64,000 nt of DNA from Ewingella sp963519305 (GCA_963519305.1 CAUQMS010000001.1:124001-188000), one strand, 5' to 3'. Shown: positions 27,645 through 37,396, counted from the first letter of the stretch. Notes: a model not told the origin generated them from the sequence alone. Numbers and translations are program-made.

Positions 27645-29421
27645 AATTCAGAAGAGCTGGCCGACGCTCAAAAGATTGCTCAGCTATGGCAAAGCCTACC
27701 GCAAGCCCTTATCGATAGCCGTGGTTATGCTCTGGGTAGCGGCGGCGGCCGAAGTGCTGGGACCGATTCTTATCAGCTTCTTTATCGACCACTACGTGGC
27801 GAAAGGGGAGTTGCCGCTCGGCATGGTCAGCCTGCTGGCGATTGCATTTATTTTGCTGCAATTTCTGGCGGCCGGATTGCACTACTTTCAGGCGCTGCTG
27901 TTTAACCGTGCTGCGGTAGGCGTGGTACAACGGCTGAGAACCGACGTGATGGATGCGGCGCTGCGTCAGCCTCTCAGCGCCTTTGATACCCAGCCGGTCG
28001 GGCAGTTGATCTCGCGCGTCACCAATGACACCGAGGTGATCCGCGATCTTTATGTCACGGTGGTGTCGACGGTGCTGCGCAGCATGGCGCTGATCGGTGC
28101 GATGCTGATCGCGATGTACAGCCTCGACTGGCGGCTGGCGTCGATCGCTATCTGCATTTTCCCTGCGGTGTTTATCGTGATGGCGATCTATCAGGTCTAC
28201 AGCACACCGGTGGTGCGTCGGGTGCGCAGCTATCTGGCAGACATCAATGACGGCTTCAATGAAGTGATCAACGGAATGGGCGTAATTCAGCAATTCCGCC
28301 AGCAAAAACGCTTTGGTGAACGTCTGACCCGGGCCAGCCAGTCGCACTACTTTGCCCGTATGCAGACACTCAAGCTGGAAGGTTTTCTGTTACGCCCGTT
28401 GCTGAGCCTGTTCTCGTCGCTTATCCTGTGCGGTCTGTTGTTGCTGTTTGGATTCAGCGCCGAAGGCACCATCGGTGTGGGTGTTCTGTACGCTTTCATC
28501 AACTATCTGGGGCGTTTGAATGAGCCGCTGATTGCATTGACTTCGCAGCAGTCAATTTTCCAGCAGGCGGTCGTGGCCGGAGAGCGCATCTTTGACCTGA
28601 TGGACCGCACGCAGCAGCAGTATGGCCAAGACGTGAAGCCGCTGGCCAGCGGGGAAATTGCTATCCGTGATCTCAGTTTCGCTTATCGCCCCGACAAATG
28701 GGTGCTGGAGAATATCTCCCTGGATGTTCCGTCGCGTGGGTTTGCGGCGCTGGTGGGGCATACCGGCAGCGGAAAAAGTACGCTTGCGAACTTACTGATG
28801 GGTTACTACCCGATCACACAGGGTGAGATCCGGGTTGACGGGCGCTTAATCTCTGAGCTTTCACACACCAGCCTGAGAAAAGGCATCGCTATGGTTCAGC
28901 AGGATCCGGTGGTGCTGGCCGAGTCGGTGTATGCCAACGTGACCCTGGGGCGTGACATTGACGAAGAACAGGTCTGGCACGCACTGGAAACCGTCCAGCT
29001 TGCGCCGCTGATCCGTGCGATGCCGGACGGTGTCTATACCCGCCTGGGCGAACAGGGCAATAATCTTTCGGTGGGGCAAAAACAATTACTGGCGATGGCA
29101 CGCGTTCTGGTGCAAGCGCCCGAGATTCTGATCCTTGACGAGGCAACCGCCAATATTGACTCCGGCACTGAGCAGGCGATCCAGCGAGCACTTCGCGCTA
29201 TCCGCCAGCAAACCACGCTGGTCGTGATTGCCCATCGCTTATCGACCATTGTAGATGCTGACAATATTCTGGTTCTGCATCGAGGTCAGGCGGTTGAACA
29301 GGGTAACCACCAGCAGCTTTTGGCTGAAAAAGGTCGTTATTATCAAATGTATCAGTTGCAATTGGTGGGTGAGGAGCTGGCTTGCGGCCAGCATGAATTA
29401 CCGTTCGCTGAGAACAGCTAA
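27637..29421 (+). CDS. mdlB: Heterodimeric ABC exporter subunit MdlB
   Basis: A 594-residue half-transporter, partner of MdlA. It has six membrane helices, then Walker A GHTGSGKST, a variant signature LSVGQKQ and a canonical Walker B with catalytic Glu (LILDEATANID). Together with MdlA this gives one full and one degenerate composite ATP site. The substrate of MdlAB is not established. A terminator follows. Confidence 0.95.
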   Translation: MIKIQKSWPTLKRLLSYGKAYRKPLSIAVVMLWVAAAAEVLGPILISFFIDHYVAKGELPLGMVSLLAIAFILLQFLAAGLHYFQALLFNRAAVGVVQRLRTDVMDAALRQPLSAFDTQPVGQLISRVTNDTEVIRDLYVTVVSTVLRSMALIGAMLIAMYSLDWRLASIAICIFPAVFIVMAIYQVYSTPVVRRVRSYLADINDGFNEVINGMGVIQQFRQQKRFGERLTRASQSHYFARMQTLKLEGFLLRPLLSLFSSLILCGLLLLFGFSAEGTIGVGVLYAFINYLGRLNEPLIALTSQQSIFQQAVVAGERIFDLMDRTQQQYGQDVKPLASGEIAIRDLSFAYRPDKWVLENISLDVPSRGFAALVGHTGSGKSTLANLLMGYYPITQGEIRVDGRLISELSHTSLRKGIAMVQQDPVVLAESVYANVTLGRDIDEEQVWHALETVQLAPLIRAMPDGVYTRLGEQGNNLSVGQKQLLAMARVLVQAPEILILDEATANIDSGTEQAIQRALRAIRQQTTLVVIAHRLSTIVDADNILVLHRGQAVEQGNHQQLLAEKGRYYQMYQLQLVGEELACGQHELPFAENS

Positions 29422-29431
29422 AGACACTGCA

Positions 29432-29454
29432 AAAGCCGCGTTTATCGCGGCTTT
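29432..29454 (+). terminator. Terminator after mdlB
   Basis: A perfect 9-bp stem (AAAGCCGCG / CGCGGCTTT) with a 5-base loop, followed by CTTTTTT. Confidence 0.88.
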
Positions 29455-29558
29455 CTTTTTTCAGCTTTCCCGTATTTCTTCTCCTGTTTCGCCATCTGTG
29501 CACCATCAGTTGGCAATCACTTTCTGCCCGCCTCTGCGTTGCACTGAAAAATAGCGTG

Positions 29559-29577
29559 CCGCACTTTTATGGTGCGG
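29559..29577. promoter_or_regulatory. NtrC-type enhancer site upstream of glnK
   Basis: An inverted repeat CCGCAC / GTGCGG with a 7-base spacer, giving the GCAC-N7-GTGC spacing of known NtrC sites. It lies about 140 bases before the expected start point, a normal enhancer distance. Confidence 0.6.
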
Positions 29578-29683
29578 ACTCTGCGGGGCAATACGTCTGT
29601 GACAACTGTGGCCCACGTCACGAATATTGCAAAAGTGGCGTTGCCGTGCGGTAAACGAACTAATCCCACCGTGAACACAACTC

Positions 29684-29699
29684 TGGCACAGCCTTTGCT
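29684..29699 (+). promoter_or_regulatory. Sigma-54 promoter of glnK-amtB
   Basis: TGGCACA-N4-TTGCT matches the -24/-12 sigma-54 pattern, with the GG and GC doublets 12 bases apart. Confidence 0.85.
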
Positions 29700-29762
29700 T
29701 TAATCCTTGCGTATCGGGCGCGAATTCCCTCGCGACAAGCTCTTAATTCGAGGAGTGGCAAA

Positions 29763-30101
29763 ATGAAGCTGGTTACTGTGGTGATCAAACCTTTCAAGCT
29801 GGAAGATGTGCGCGAAGCGCTGTCTGCTGTAGGAATTCAAGGGCTGACCGTGACCGAAGTTAAAGGTTTTGGTCGTCAGAAGGGACACGCTGAGTTGTAT
29901 CGTGGCGCAGAGTACAGCGTTAATTTCCTGCCAAAAGTCAAAATTGATATTGCGATTGCCGACGATCAGCTTGATGAAGTGATCGACGTGATCAGCAAAG
30001 CGGCCTACACCGGCAAGATCGGTGATGGCAAAATTTTTGTTGCTGAATTGCAACGCGTTATTCGCATCCGTACCGGCGAAACCGACGAAGCAGCACTATA
30101 A
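29763..30101 (+). CDS. glnK: Nitrogen regulatory PII protein GlnK
   Basis: A 112-residue trimeric PII signal protein that blocks AmtB when nitrogen is plentiful and is uridylylated under limitation. The T-loop Tyr51 (YRGAEYSVNF) is present. The B-loop (AYTGKIGDGKIFV) is at about residues 82-94. It is the first gene of glnK-amtB, behind a sigma-54 promoter. Confidence 0.97.
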   Translation: MKLVTVVIKPFKLEDVREALSAVGIQGLTVTEVKGFGRQKGHAELYRGAEYSVNFLPKVKIDIAIADDQLDEVIDVISKAAYTGKIGDGKIFVAELQRVIRIRTGETDEAAL

Positions 30102-30168
30102 TTTCCGGCTCATGGCGTTAGAACATAATTTTAGAACAACAGCTTAGAGAAACAGGGGTGGGTTAATA

Positions 30169-31458
30169 ATGAAAAAACTTCTTTCGATGATGGGGCTCGG
30201 TGCGGTAGCCATGCTGCCATCACTCGCCATGGCCGCTGCGCCTGCGGTAGCTAACGGTGCTGATAACGCCTTTATGATGATTTGTACCGCGCTGGTACTG
30301 TTTATGACTGTTCCTGGCGTGGCCCTGTTCTACGGCGGCCTGCTGCGTTCCAAAAACGTATTGTCGATGCTGACTCAGGTCATCGTCACCTTTGCTCTGG
30401 TCTGCGTTCTCTGGATGCTTTATGGCTACAGCGTGGCATTCAGTGAAGGCAATGCATTCTTCGGTGGTTTCAGCAATGCGATGCTTAAAGGCATTGGTCT
30501 GGATTCCGTTACCGGGACCTTCTCGCAGATGATCCACGTGGCCTTCCAGTGTTCATTCGCTTGTATCACCGTGGCTTTGGTGGTGGGTGGTCTGGCAGAA
30601 CGCGTACGTTTCGCGGCGGTGCTGATTTTCACTGTGATTTGGCTGACCTTCTCATACCTGCCCATCGCACACATGGTGTGGGCGGGCGGTTTCCTGGCCG
30701 CTGACGGCGCGCTGGACTTTGCCGGTGGTACCGTGGTTCACATTAACGCTGCTATCGCAGGTCTGGTGGGGGCTTATCTGGTAGGCAAACGTGCCGGTTT
30801 CGGTAAAGAAGCTTTCAAACCGCACAATCTGCCAATGGTCTTTACCGGGGCGTCGATTCTGTATGTGGGCTGGTTTGGTTTCAACGCCGGTTCAGCGAGT
30901 GCAGCAAGTTCTATCGCGGCGCTGGCCTTCCTCAACACGGTAATGGCAACAGCCGGTGCTATCCTCTCCTGGACGTTCGTGGAGTGGATGGTACGCGGTA
31001 AACCTTCACTGTTGGGCGCAAGCTCAGGCGCTATCGCGGGTCTGGTTGCTATCACCCCAGCGTGCGGTACAGTCGGCGTGGGCGGTGCGTTAGTTATCGG
31101 TCTGGTTGGGGGTGTTGCGGGTCTGTGGGGTGTGGTTACCCTGAAAAAATGGCTTAAAGTGGATGATACCTGTGATGTCTTCGGTGTACACGGCGTGTGC
31201 GGTATCGTGGGCTGTATCCTGACTGGTGTGTTCACGTCGAGCTCTCTGGGTGGCGTAGGCTACGCAGAAGGCGTGACTATGGGCCATCAGGTATGGATCC
31301 AGCTGCTGAGCGTAGGTGTTACGCTGGTATGGTCTGGCGTTGTGGCCTTCATCGCTTACAAAGTGGCGGATGTGCTGGTCGGTCTGCGTGTTCCGGAAGA
31401 ACAGGAACGCGAAGGTCTGGACGTTAACAGCCACGGCGAGAATGCCTATAACCAGTAA
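30169..31458 (+). CDS. amtB: Ammonium channel AmtB
   Basis: A 429-residue trimeric ammonia/ammonium channel of the inner membrane. A signal peptide (MKKLLSMMGLGAVAM, cleaved near residue 22) is followed by 11 helices. The twin pore histidines are in VVHINAAIAG and GVHGVCGI, and the signature DFAGGTVVH is present. It is co-transcribed with glnK, 67 bases upstream. Confidence 0.98.
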   Translation: MKKLLSMMGLGAVAMLPSLAMAAAPAVANGADNAFMMICTALVLFMTVPGVALFYGGLLRSKNVLSMLTQVIVTFALVCVLWMLYGYSVAFSEGNAFFGGFSNAMLKGIGLDSVTGTFSQMIHVAFQCSFACITVALVVGGLAERVRFAAVLIFTVIWLTFSYLPIAHMVWAGGFLAADGALDFAGGTVVHINAAIAGLVGAYLVGKRAGFGKEAFKPHNLPMVFTGASILYVGWFGFNAGSASAASSIAALAFLNTVMATAGAILSWTFVEWMVRGKPSLLGASSGAIAGLVAITPACGTVGVGGALVIGLVGGVAGLWGVVTLKKWLKVDDTCDVFGVHGVCGIVGCILTGVFTSSSLGGVGYAEGVTMGHQVWIQLLSVGVTLVWSGVVAFIAYKVADVLVGLRVPEEQEREGLDVNSHGENAYNQ

Positions 31459-31533
31459 GAGAACCGTAGTAAGATTCAGAGAAAGTAGTGCGCTAACTCT
31501 TTGATGAGTAAATAAAAAAATAATGATGAATGC

Positions 31534-31566
31534 AAAAGGGGCGATACCTACGGTATCGCCCCTTTT
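31534..31566. terminator. Bidirectional terminator between amtB and tesB
   Basis: A perfect 15-bp stem (AAAAGGGGCGATACC / GGTATCGCCCCTTTT) with a 3-base loop, between convergent genes. Confidence 0.95.
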
Positions 31567-31586
31567 CTTTTAGTCTGTTGTTTTAT

Positions 31587-32453
31587 TTATTCCGGCGTTC
31601 TCTTGCGGATAACCCCTTCCTGCACCGTTGAAGCAACCAGCACGCCGTCGCGGGTATAGAACTGGCCGCGCACAAAACCGCGTGCACCGGACGCGGAGGT
31701 ACTTTCGACGGCATACAGCAGCCAGTCATCCAGACGGAAAGGGCGGTGGAACCACATCGAGTGATCGATGGTTGCGACCTGCATACCCGGCTCAAGGAAA
31801 CCAATGCCATGCGGTTGCAACGCGGTGGGCAGGAAATTGAAATCGGACGCGTAACCCAGCAGATATTGATGGATGCGCAGATCATCTGGCATGGTGCCGT
31901 TGGCACGGAACCAGACGGCGCGGGTTGGCTCTTCTACGCTGCCTTTAAGCGGATTATGGAATTTCACCGGGCGCATTTCGATGGGCTTTTGGCCGATGAA
32001 TTTCTCCCGCACTTTTTCCGGAATCAGATGCGCCAGACTTTTGGCGATATCCGATTCAGATACCAGAGACTCCGGCGGCGGCACGTCGGGCATAGTATTC
32101 TGATGCTCAAAGCCCTCCTCGTGGCTCTGGAACGAGGCGGTCATGTAGAAAATCGGTTTGCCATTTTGTACCGCTTTGACGCGGCGGGCGCTGAAACTGT
32201 TCCCGTCGCGCAGGATCTCCACGTCATAAATAATCGGTTTGCTGCTGTCGCCGGGGCGTAAAAAATAGCTGTGGAAGGAGTGGATCCCACGGTCGCTCGG
32301 CACGGTTTGTTTGGCGGCATACAGCGCCTGCCCGACAACCTGACCGCCAAAGACCTGACGCAGGCCCAGATCTTCACTCTGGCCACGAAACAACCCTTCT
32401 TCGATTTTTTCCAGATCCAGCAGATCCAGTAAGTTTTGCAGTGCCTGACTCAT
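31587..32453 (-). CDS. tesB: Acyl-CoA thioesterase II TesB
   Basis: A 288-residue double hot-dog thioesterase with broad medium- to long-chain acyl-CoA range. The start is ATG 32453 (MSQALQNLLDLL), which matches E. coli and has an AGG site 8 bases upstream; four extra in-frame codons lie before it. Conserved stretches include FGGQVVGQAL, FHSYFLRPGD, and DHSMWFHRPF with the active-site Asp. Confidence 0.95.
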   Translation of the reverse strand: MSQALQNLLDLLDLEKIEEGLFRGQSEDLGLRQVFGGQVVGQALYAAKQTVPSDRGIHSFHSYFLRPGDSSKPIIYDVEILRDGNSFSARRVKAVQNGKPIFYMTASFQSHEEGFEHQNTMPDVPPPESLVSESDIAKSLAHLIPEKVREKFIGQKPIEMRPVKFHNPLKGSVEEPTRAVWFRANGTMPDDLRIHQYLLGYASDFNFLPTALQPHGIGFLEPGMQVATIDHSMWFHRPFRLDDWLLYAVESTSASGARGFVRGQFYTRDGVLVASTVQEGVIRKRTPE

Positions 32454-32705
32454 AGGTGGCCTCATGAAAGTTGGTCTCCTGGCTGGTCGGAAAAATCCGA
32501 TAAAAGCATCAGCAGCAGGATGGGCGGGGAGTTATCTCTTTCATAATAGTAGAAAAAAACCGAGCCAAGAAGCTGAATTTGGCGGTCGGGAGGCGGGAAC
32601 CAGATTTTTGTGCCATGATTAATGTGTAAGGTGGTGAAAGCCACTGCTCATAGTCGGCGTTTATCAGAGTTGGTCGACAAGCGAAAATAAAAAGGAGAAC
32701 GATCA

Positions 32706-33296
32706 ATGAAACTTTGGCAGATTGTAGGTGGAACCGCGCTGTCTCTCACACTGGCCGGTTGCGCTTCGCAGCACACTACACCCGCGCAGGAAGCACCTGC
32801 CAATACCTCGGCCAGCCCGTCCGGCCCGGCTATTACCGGCCCTAATGTGTCCGGTACTGTGAATATCTCTCAGCGAATTGCCCTGCCGCCAGATGCGGTA
32901 CTGACTGTCACGATGTCGGATGCTTCGCTGGCTGATGCACCATCCCGCGTGATTGCGCAGAAAGTCGCGCGTACAGGCGGTAAACAAGCGCCATTTACTT
33001 TTATTCTGCCGTACAATCCTCAGGACATTCCGCCTAACGCCCGCGTGATTCTGAGTGCGGCGGTGACGGTGAATGGTCAGATGACCTTTATCACCGATTC
33101 CGTGAAAGAAGTCGTCAACCGCGGCCAGGGTACCCGTGCTGATCTGCAGTTAGTGCCTGTCGCTTCGGTGCCTGTAACCACGAAACCTGCTGCGCTGGGG
33201 CCGATGAGCAACCCGAATGATCCGGGTCTTGAAGCTTCACCCAATGCGCCCGCTCCGGCTCCGGTAAGCCCGGCGCCCGCTCAGCCTATGTACTAA
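32706..33296 (+). CDS. ybaY: YbaY-family lipoprotein
   Basis: A 196-residue lipoprotein with lipobox LAGC (Cys19). An Ala/Pro/Ser linker is followed by the YbaY domain at about residues 45-150 (VSGTVNISQRIALPPDAVL). A Pro/Ala-rich tail ends APAPVSPAPAQPMY. In E. coli it is under RpoS control and linked to osmotic stress; its molecular role is unknown. The ribosome-binding site is AAGGAG. Confidence 0.92.
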   Translation: MKLWQIVGGTALSLTLAGCASQHTTPAQEAPANTSASPSGPAITGPNVSGTVNISQRIALPPDAVLTVTMSDASLADAPSRVIAQKVARTGGKQAPFTFILPYNPQDIPPNARVILSAAVTVNGQMTFITDSVKEVVNRGQGTRADLQLVPVASVPVTTKPAALGPMSNPNDPGLEASPNAPAPAPVSPAPAQPMY

Positions 33297-33316
33297 TCAG
33301 GGTTGAGTCAGCGCTA

Positions 33317-33340
33317 AAAACACCGCCACGGCGGTGTTTT
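33317..33340. terminator. Bidirectional terminator between ybaY and atl
   Basis: A stem AAAACACCGC / GCGGTGTTTT with loop CACG and T/A runs on both sides. Confidence 0.9.
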
Positions 33341-33352
33341 TTTATGGGGCGA

Positions 33353-33667
33353 TCACCACTTCCAGCCATATTTTCCCAGATCAACGCGTCCGTTCTTGAA
33401 CATGATTCCTTCCGAGAGCAGCGCCTGGCGCTGACGTTTGAAATCCTCACCTTGCTGGGAGATCTCACCGTGACGGTTAATCACCCGGTGCCAGGGCAGG
33501 GAGCTGCCCTCGGGGAGTTTTCGTAGTACGCCACCTACCTGACGCGCGGCGCGCGGGGAACCGGCCAGCTGTGCCACGTTGCCGTAAGTCGTGACCTGTC
33601 CGGGCGGAATGGCCGCGATAATCTGATAGACGCGCTGGCGAAAAGTATCTGTTTGCGTTTCCGACAT
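33353..33667 (-). CDS. atl: Alkyltransferase-like DNA damage protein Atl (YbaZ)
   Basis: A 104-residue protein related to O6-alkylguanine-DNA alkyltransferase in which the active Cys of the PCHR motif is replaced by Trp (PWHRV). Such ATL proteins bind O6-alkylguanine and hand it to nucleotide excision repair instead of repairing it directly. The helix-turn-helix QVTTYGNVAQLAG is intact. Position between ybaY and ffs is as in E. coli. Confidence 0.93.
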   Translation of the reverse strand: MSETQTDTFRQRVYQIIAAIPPGQVTTYGNVAQLAGSPRAARQVGGVLRKLPEGSSLPWHRVINRHGEISQQGEDFKRQRQALLSEGIMFKNGRVDLGKYGWKW

Positions 33668-33866
33668 GGTTGGCTCCTGCGTATAGATTGCGCCATTATG
33701 CCGTAAACCCTGATTTCATAAAGCTTCTTAGCGGCCAGCAGGCTGCGGGCGATTGTATAAGAAAACAACGGTCGGCGGCGGTTACCTTGCTTTTGGAACG
33801 GTCATCGCTGATAATGCAGTCCGCTTCGTTTCTCGCATACAGAGACGCGGAGCCAGTAATGACAAT

Positions 33867-33980
33867 GGGGGCCCTGTTGGTTCTCCCGCAACACTAACTT
33901 GTTAACTCGGTCAGGTCCGGAAGGAAGCAGCCGCAGCAGGCGTCGTGTGTGCCGGGATGTAGCTGGCAGGGCCTCCACCA
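33867..33980 (+). ncRNA. ffs: 4.5S RNA, the RNA of the signal recognition particle
   Basis: A 114-base RNA. The conserved SRP core is clear: GGTCAGGTCCGGAAGGAAGC on the 5' side and the pairing GTGTGCCGGGATGTAGCTGG on the 3' side. The ends pair as GGGGGCCCTG with CAGGGCCTCC. It binds Ffh to target membrane proteins. A T-rich stretch follows. Confidence 0.97.
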
Positions 33981-34034
33981 TTTCCGCTCTACCCTTTTTT
34001 AACCCCTCTGTGAATTTTTCTGCGCCAACAAAAA

Positions 34035-34055
34035 AGGGCACGATCATCGCACCCT
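34035..34055 (-). terminator. Likely terminator after the adenine permease gene
   Basis: A 9-bp stem with two wobble pairs (AGGGTGCGA / TCGTGCCCT on the minus strand), a 3-base loop and a T6 run. Confidence 0.6.
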
Positions 34056-34077
34056 GTTTCCATTACCGTTCAAAAGT

Positions 34078-35427
34078 TTAGTGATGTACCAGCGTCGTAA
34101 AATAGTACGCCAGCGGTATAGCCAGAATATACAGCCCCAGCGGCACTTCACGTGCTTTGCCTGCCACCACTTTAATGATGATGTAAAACAGCAGGCCACC
34201 GGCAATCCCGGTACCAAAACTGTTGGCGATCAGCGTGATCATCACCATCATCAGTACCGGTAAACCTTCGGTGAAATTCGCTAAATCGACCTTGCGCAGA
34301 CCGCTGAACATATTCAGGCCGATGAGGATTAACGCGGGGGCAGTCGCCTCTTTCGGGATCATCAGCGCAATCGGCGTAAGCAGTAGCATCAGCAGAAACA
34401 TCACCGCCGCCGACAGCGCAGTCAGCCCGGTTTTTCCTCCCGCTTCAGCCGCTGCTGCTGACTCAATCAGCGCGGTGGCGGCAGGAATACCCACAATCGG
34501 CCCGAGTGCAGCGGCGATAGAATCCACCATAAACGGGCGGTTGATGTGTTGCATATTGCCTTGCTCATCCAGCAGACCGGCTTCGCCACCGACCGCCAGC
34601 GTCGTGCCCATGGTGGAGAAAAATTCCGAAGCAAAGAAAATGAACAGGAACGGCAGGAAGGCAATATTGATGGCGCCGATCAGATCAACTTTGCCAAACA
34701 GCGGGGCAAGCGAAGAGGGCAGAGAAAACCACTGTGGTGGCAGGTGGGTCACGCCAAAAGGAATACCGACCAGCGTAGACAAGAGTATGGCCCACAGGAT
34801 AGCCCCCGGAATTTTCCTCGCCTGCAAACCGACCGCAATGAGTAAGCCCAGTAGGGCAATCAGCGCACCGGGTGTCGTGAAATCACCCAACGCCAGTGCA
34901 TGGGTTTTGGCATTCGCCAGCACGAGACCGGCATTGCGAAAACCCAGCAGCGCCACGAAAATGCCGATGGACGCCGTTAATCCCAACTTAATCGACTGAG
35001 GGACTGAGCGTGTTACTACTTCGCGCAGACCAAAGACGGTCATTACGAAAAACAGAAGACCCGACCAGCAGGCGATACCCAGCGCGACGGGCCAGCTGAT
35101 ACCGTCGCCCGCCAGCGTGATCCCCACCAGTACGGAACCGCCAATACCGGGACCAACTATAAACGGTAAGTTGGCATAGAACGCCATCAGCAAAGTGCCG
35201 AGTATAAAGACCAAAATGACACCGGTAGTCGCTGCCCCTTTATCGATGCCCCCAACGGCCAGCAGGCCGGGGATCACCACTAATAAATAGGCGGCTGCCA
35301 GAAAGCCGGTGATACCGGCCAGACACTCGGTTTTAACCCGCGTTCCGCGCTCACGCAGTTTAAAGCGTCGCTGTAGCCAGCCTTCATCACTGGTAGTGGC
35401 AACGTTTTTAATAGAACTGTCAGTCAT
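34078..35427 (-). CDS. Adenine permease (AdeP/AdeQ-type, NCS2 family)
   Basis: A 449-residue proton symporter with 12-14 helices from the AzgA-like branch of nucleobase transporters. Diagnostic segments are VKTECLAGITGFLAAAYLL near the N-terminus, GPGIGGSVLV in helix 3 and FFSTMGTTLAVGGEAGLLD in the middle. In E. coli the AdeP and AdeQ members carry adenine. It lies 81 bases after an adenine deaminase gene on the same strand, which supports adenine as substrate. I cannot tell AdeP from AdeQ by eye. Confidence 0.85.
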   Translation of the reverse strand: MTDSSIKNVATTSDEGWLQRRFKLRERGTRVKTECLAGITGFLAAAYLLVVIPGLLAVGGIDKGAATTGVILVFILGTLLMAFYANLPFIVGPGIGGSVLVGITLAGDGISWPVALGIACWSGLLFFVMTVFGLREVVTRSVPQSIKLGLTASIGIFVALLGFRNAGLVLANAKTHALALGDFTTPGALIALLGLLIAVGLQARKIPGAILWAILLSTLVGIPFGVTHLPPQWFSLPSSLAPLFGKVDLIGAINIAFLPFLFIFFASEFFSTMGTTLAVGGEAGLLDEQGNMQHINRPFMVDSIAAALGPIVGIPAATALIESAAAAEAGGKTGLTALSAAVMFLLMLLLTPIALMIPKEATAPALILIGLNMFSGLRKVDLANFTEGLPVLMMVMITLIANSFGTGIAGGLLFYIIIKVVAGKAREVPLGLYILAIPLAYYFTTLVHH

Positions 35428-35508
35428 GATAAAAAACTCCCCGGAACATTCTGTTTATTACGATGTTTTATTAGCTATCACTTTTTTAAGACGTGGTTTG
35501 CCTGAGCA

Positions 35509-37296
35509 TTATGCGTAGTCTTCCCAAATTTCGAGGATAGGGTCGACAATTTCCCGCCGTTCACCATCGGTCAGGCCTAAGTCGGTCAGGTGCGGGCCGG
35601 CATTACAGGCGAGACAGGTGCCTTCGATGGCTTTAAATACCCGGTAAGGCGGCTCCCAGTCGGCGATTTCAGCACTCAGCTCACGCAGGTTTTTGAACTG
35701 TTCAGCCAGTTGCCCGGCAGGAAGATCTGATAACATACCGGCAATCGGCATCGCCACATGGGCCAGCAATGCGCCATTTTGACTGAGTGCCATGCCCCCG
35801 CCGCTGGCGATAAGCTGATTTGCCGCCAGCATCATGTCTACCGGATCGCGCCCCAGCACCACCAGATTGTGTGAGTCATGGGAATAAGAGGTAGCAATCG
35901 CGCCGCGTAGTTCTCCCCAACCTTCCAGCAGCGCCATATGTGGTGTGGCATCGTGGCGGCCATGGCGGTGCTTGACCCAAATCAGGCTGAAACCTGCTGG
36001 GATCTGCGCGATGCCGTTGCGAACGTCTACGGTGACTTCACTCCATTGGGTAAAACGTGCACCTTTAATGTTACGCAGGCGCGCTTTACCGTTCTTCAGG
36101 CCCGGAATTTGCAGCTGAAAATCGCCGGCAACCAGCGGTGAGATCCGCATGGTGTCGCGCGGGGGAACTACGCCGCTGGCCGCTTTCGGGCTAAAGAGCA
36201 ATTTGCCATTCTGTGAAACGCACTCCCCCGACACATAGACCCGCAACGGATTGAGCGTTTCCAGTGAGTCAAAGACGACGAGATCGGCAGTTCGCCCGGC
36301 GGCGATCAGGCCTAAATCCGCGCGCTGCATACGCAATGCGGCGTTAAACGTTGCCATGCGCAGGGTGTCCTCCGGCTTCAGACCGTGGGAAATCAGCAGC
36401 TTAATCAGCGCGATTAAACCGCCTTTTTCGAGTAAATGGTCGGGCGGGACATCATCGGTACAGAGCGTGATTTGCGAGGATAGATGCGGAAGTGAATTCA
36501 GGGCCGCTACAATGTCCGCCAGTAAATAAGGATGGGAACCGCGGATCTGCAGGGTCAGCCCGGCGCGCAGTTTCTCCAGCGCATCTTCTGCTGAAGTCAG
36601 TTCGTGATCAGACGTCACTCCCGCGGCGAGATATGCCTGTAACCCCGCCCCTTTCAGGCCACGTGCATGACCCTCAATTAATTTGCCACTGCGTAAACCC
36701 GCGTCGAGGATCTCCAGCATACGTTCACTGCCGTTAAGCACGCCGTGCATGTCCATCACTTCAGCCACGCCCGCGACTTCCGGCCAACTGAGCATGGTTT
36801 CCATCTCCTGACCTCTAAAGTCAGCACCGGACATCTCAAGGCCTGGGGTAGAGGGCACGCTGGACGGTGCTGCGCAAATGACTCTCAGAGGCAGGTTACG
36901 GCTGGACTCAACCGCATAGCGCACACCGTCCACGCCCAGCACATTCGCCAGCTCGTGCGGATCCCAGAAGACGGTGGTGGTGCCTTGTGCCACAACGATT
37001 TCTGCATAGCGCTCCGGCGGCAGATGCGAACTTTCGATATGAACGTGGGTATCGATAAGGCCAGGGGAAAGCAAAGCGCCTGCGAGGTCATCGACGTTTT
37101 CGGTTTGGGTAAATTCGCCGCACGGATGGACACTGGCAATCATGCTGCCTGTCAGGCCGACGTCAGCGTTACGGATCTCACCGGTCACCATGTCGATAAC
37201 GCGGGCGTTGCGCAGCAGGCGATCAAAGGGAATTTTGCCTGACGCTGCCTTTATGGCCCGCTGGCGCAGGGAAGTGGCTGGAGCAGAGTGATTCAT
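35509..37296 (-). CDS. ade: Adenine deaminase
   Basis: A 595-residue amidohydrolase that deaminates adenine to hypoxanthine in purine salvage. The metal-binding motif DTHVHIESS is at about residues 81-89, with further ligands in EVMDMHGVL and SHDSHNLVV. The C-terminal adenine-deaminase domain (NQLIASGGGMALSQNG) is complete. It is clearly diverged from the version I recall for E. coli. It heads an ade-permease unit divergent from a LysR gene. Confidence 0.88.
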   Translation of the reverse strand: MNHSAPATSLRQRAIKAASGKIPFDRLLRNARVIDMVTGEIRNADVGLTGSMIASVHPCGEFTQTENVDDLAGALLSPGLIDTHVHIESSHLPPERYAEIVVAQGTTTVFWDPHELANVLGVDGVRYAVESSRNLPLRVICAAPSSVPSTPGLEMSGADFRGQEMETMLSWPEVAGVAEVMDMHGVLNGSERMLEILDAGLRSGKLIEGHARGLKGAGLQAYLAAGVTSDHELTSAEDALEKLRAGLTLQIRGSHPYLLADIVAALNSLPHLSSQITLCTDDVPPDHLLEKGGLIALIKLLISHGLKPEDTLRMATFNAALRMQRADLGLIAAGRTADLVVFDSLETLNPLRVYVSGECVSQNGKLLFSPKAASGVVPPRDTMRISPLVAGDFQLQIPGLKNGKARLRNIKGARFTQWSEVTVDVRNGIAQIPAGFSLIWVKHRHGRHDATPHMALLEGWGELRGAIATSYSHDSHNLVVLGRDPVDMMLAANQLIASGGGMALSQNGALLAHVAMPIAGMLSDLPAGQLAEQFKNLRELSAEIADWEPPYRVFKAIEGTCLACNAGPHLTDLGLTDGERREIVDPILEIWEDYA

Positions 37297-37396
37297 TTAA
37301 AGGTCCGTAAGCGGGAAATCATCACGCTAATGTAGGCAGGGGAAGGGGCTTTGCACAGATGATTTATTTTATCGCTCCATAAGAAGGGGTTATGCT

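Larger units (their letters stand above)
29422..29762. other. mdlB-glnK intergenic region (341 bases)
   Basis: This stretch contains the mdlB terminator, an NtrC-type enhancer site (29559-29577) and a sigma-54 promoter (29684-29699) for glnK-amtB. I see no gene in it. Confidence 0.7.

Noticed and set aside
33353..33667. An active O6-methylguanine methyltransferase
   Set aside because: The catalytic Cys is replaced by Trp (PWHR), so this is the alkyltransferase-like form.
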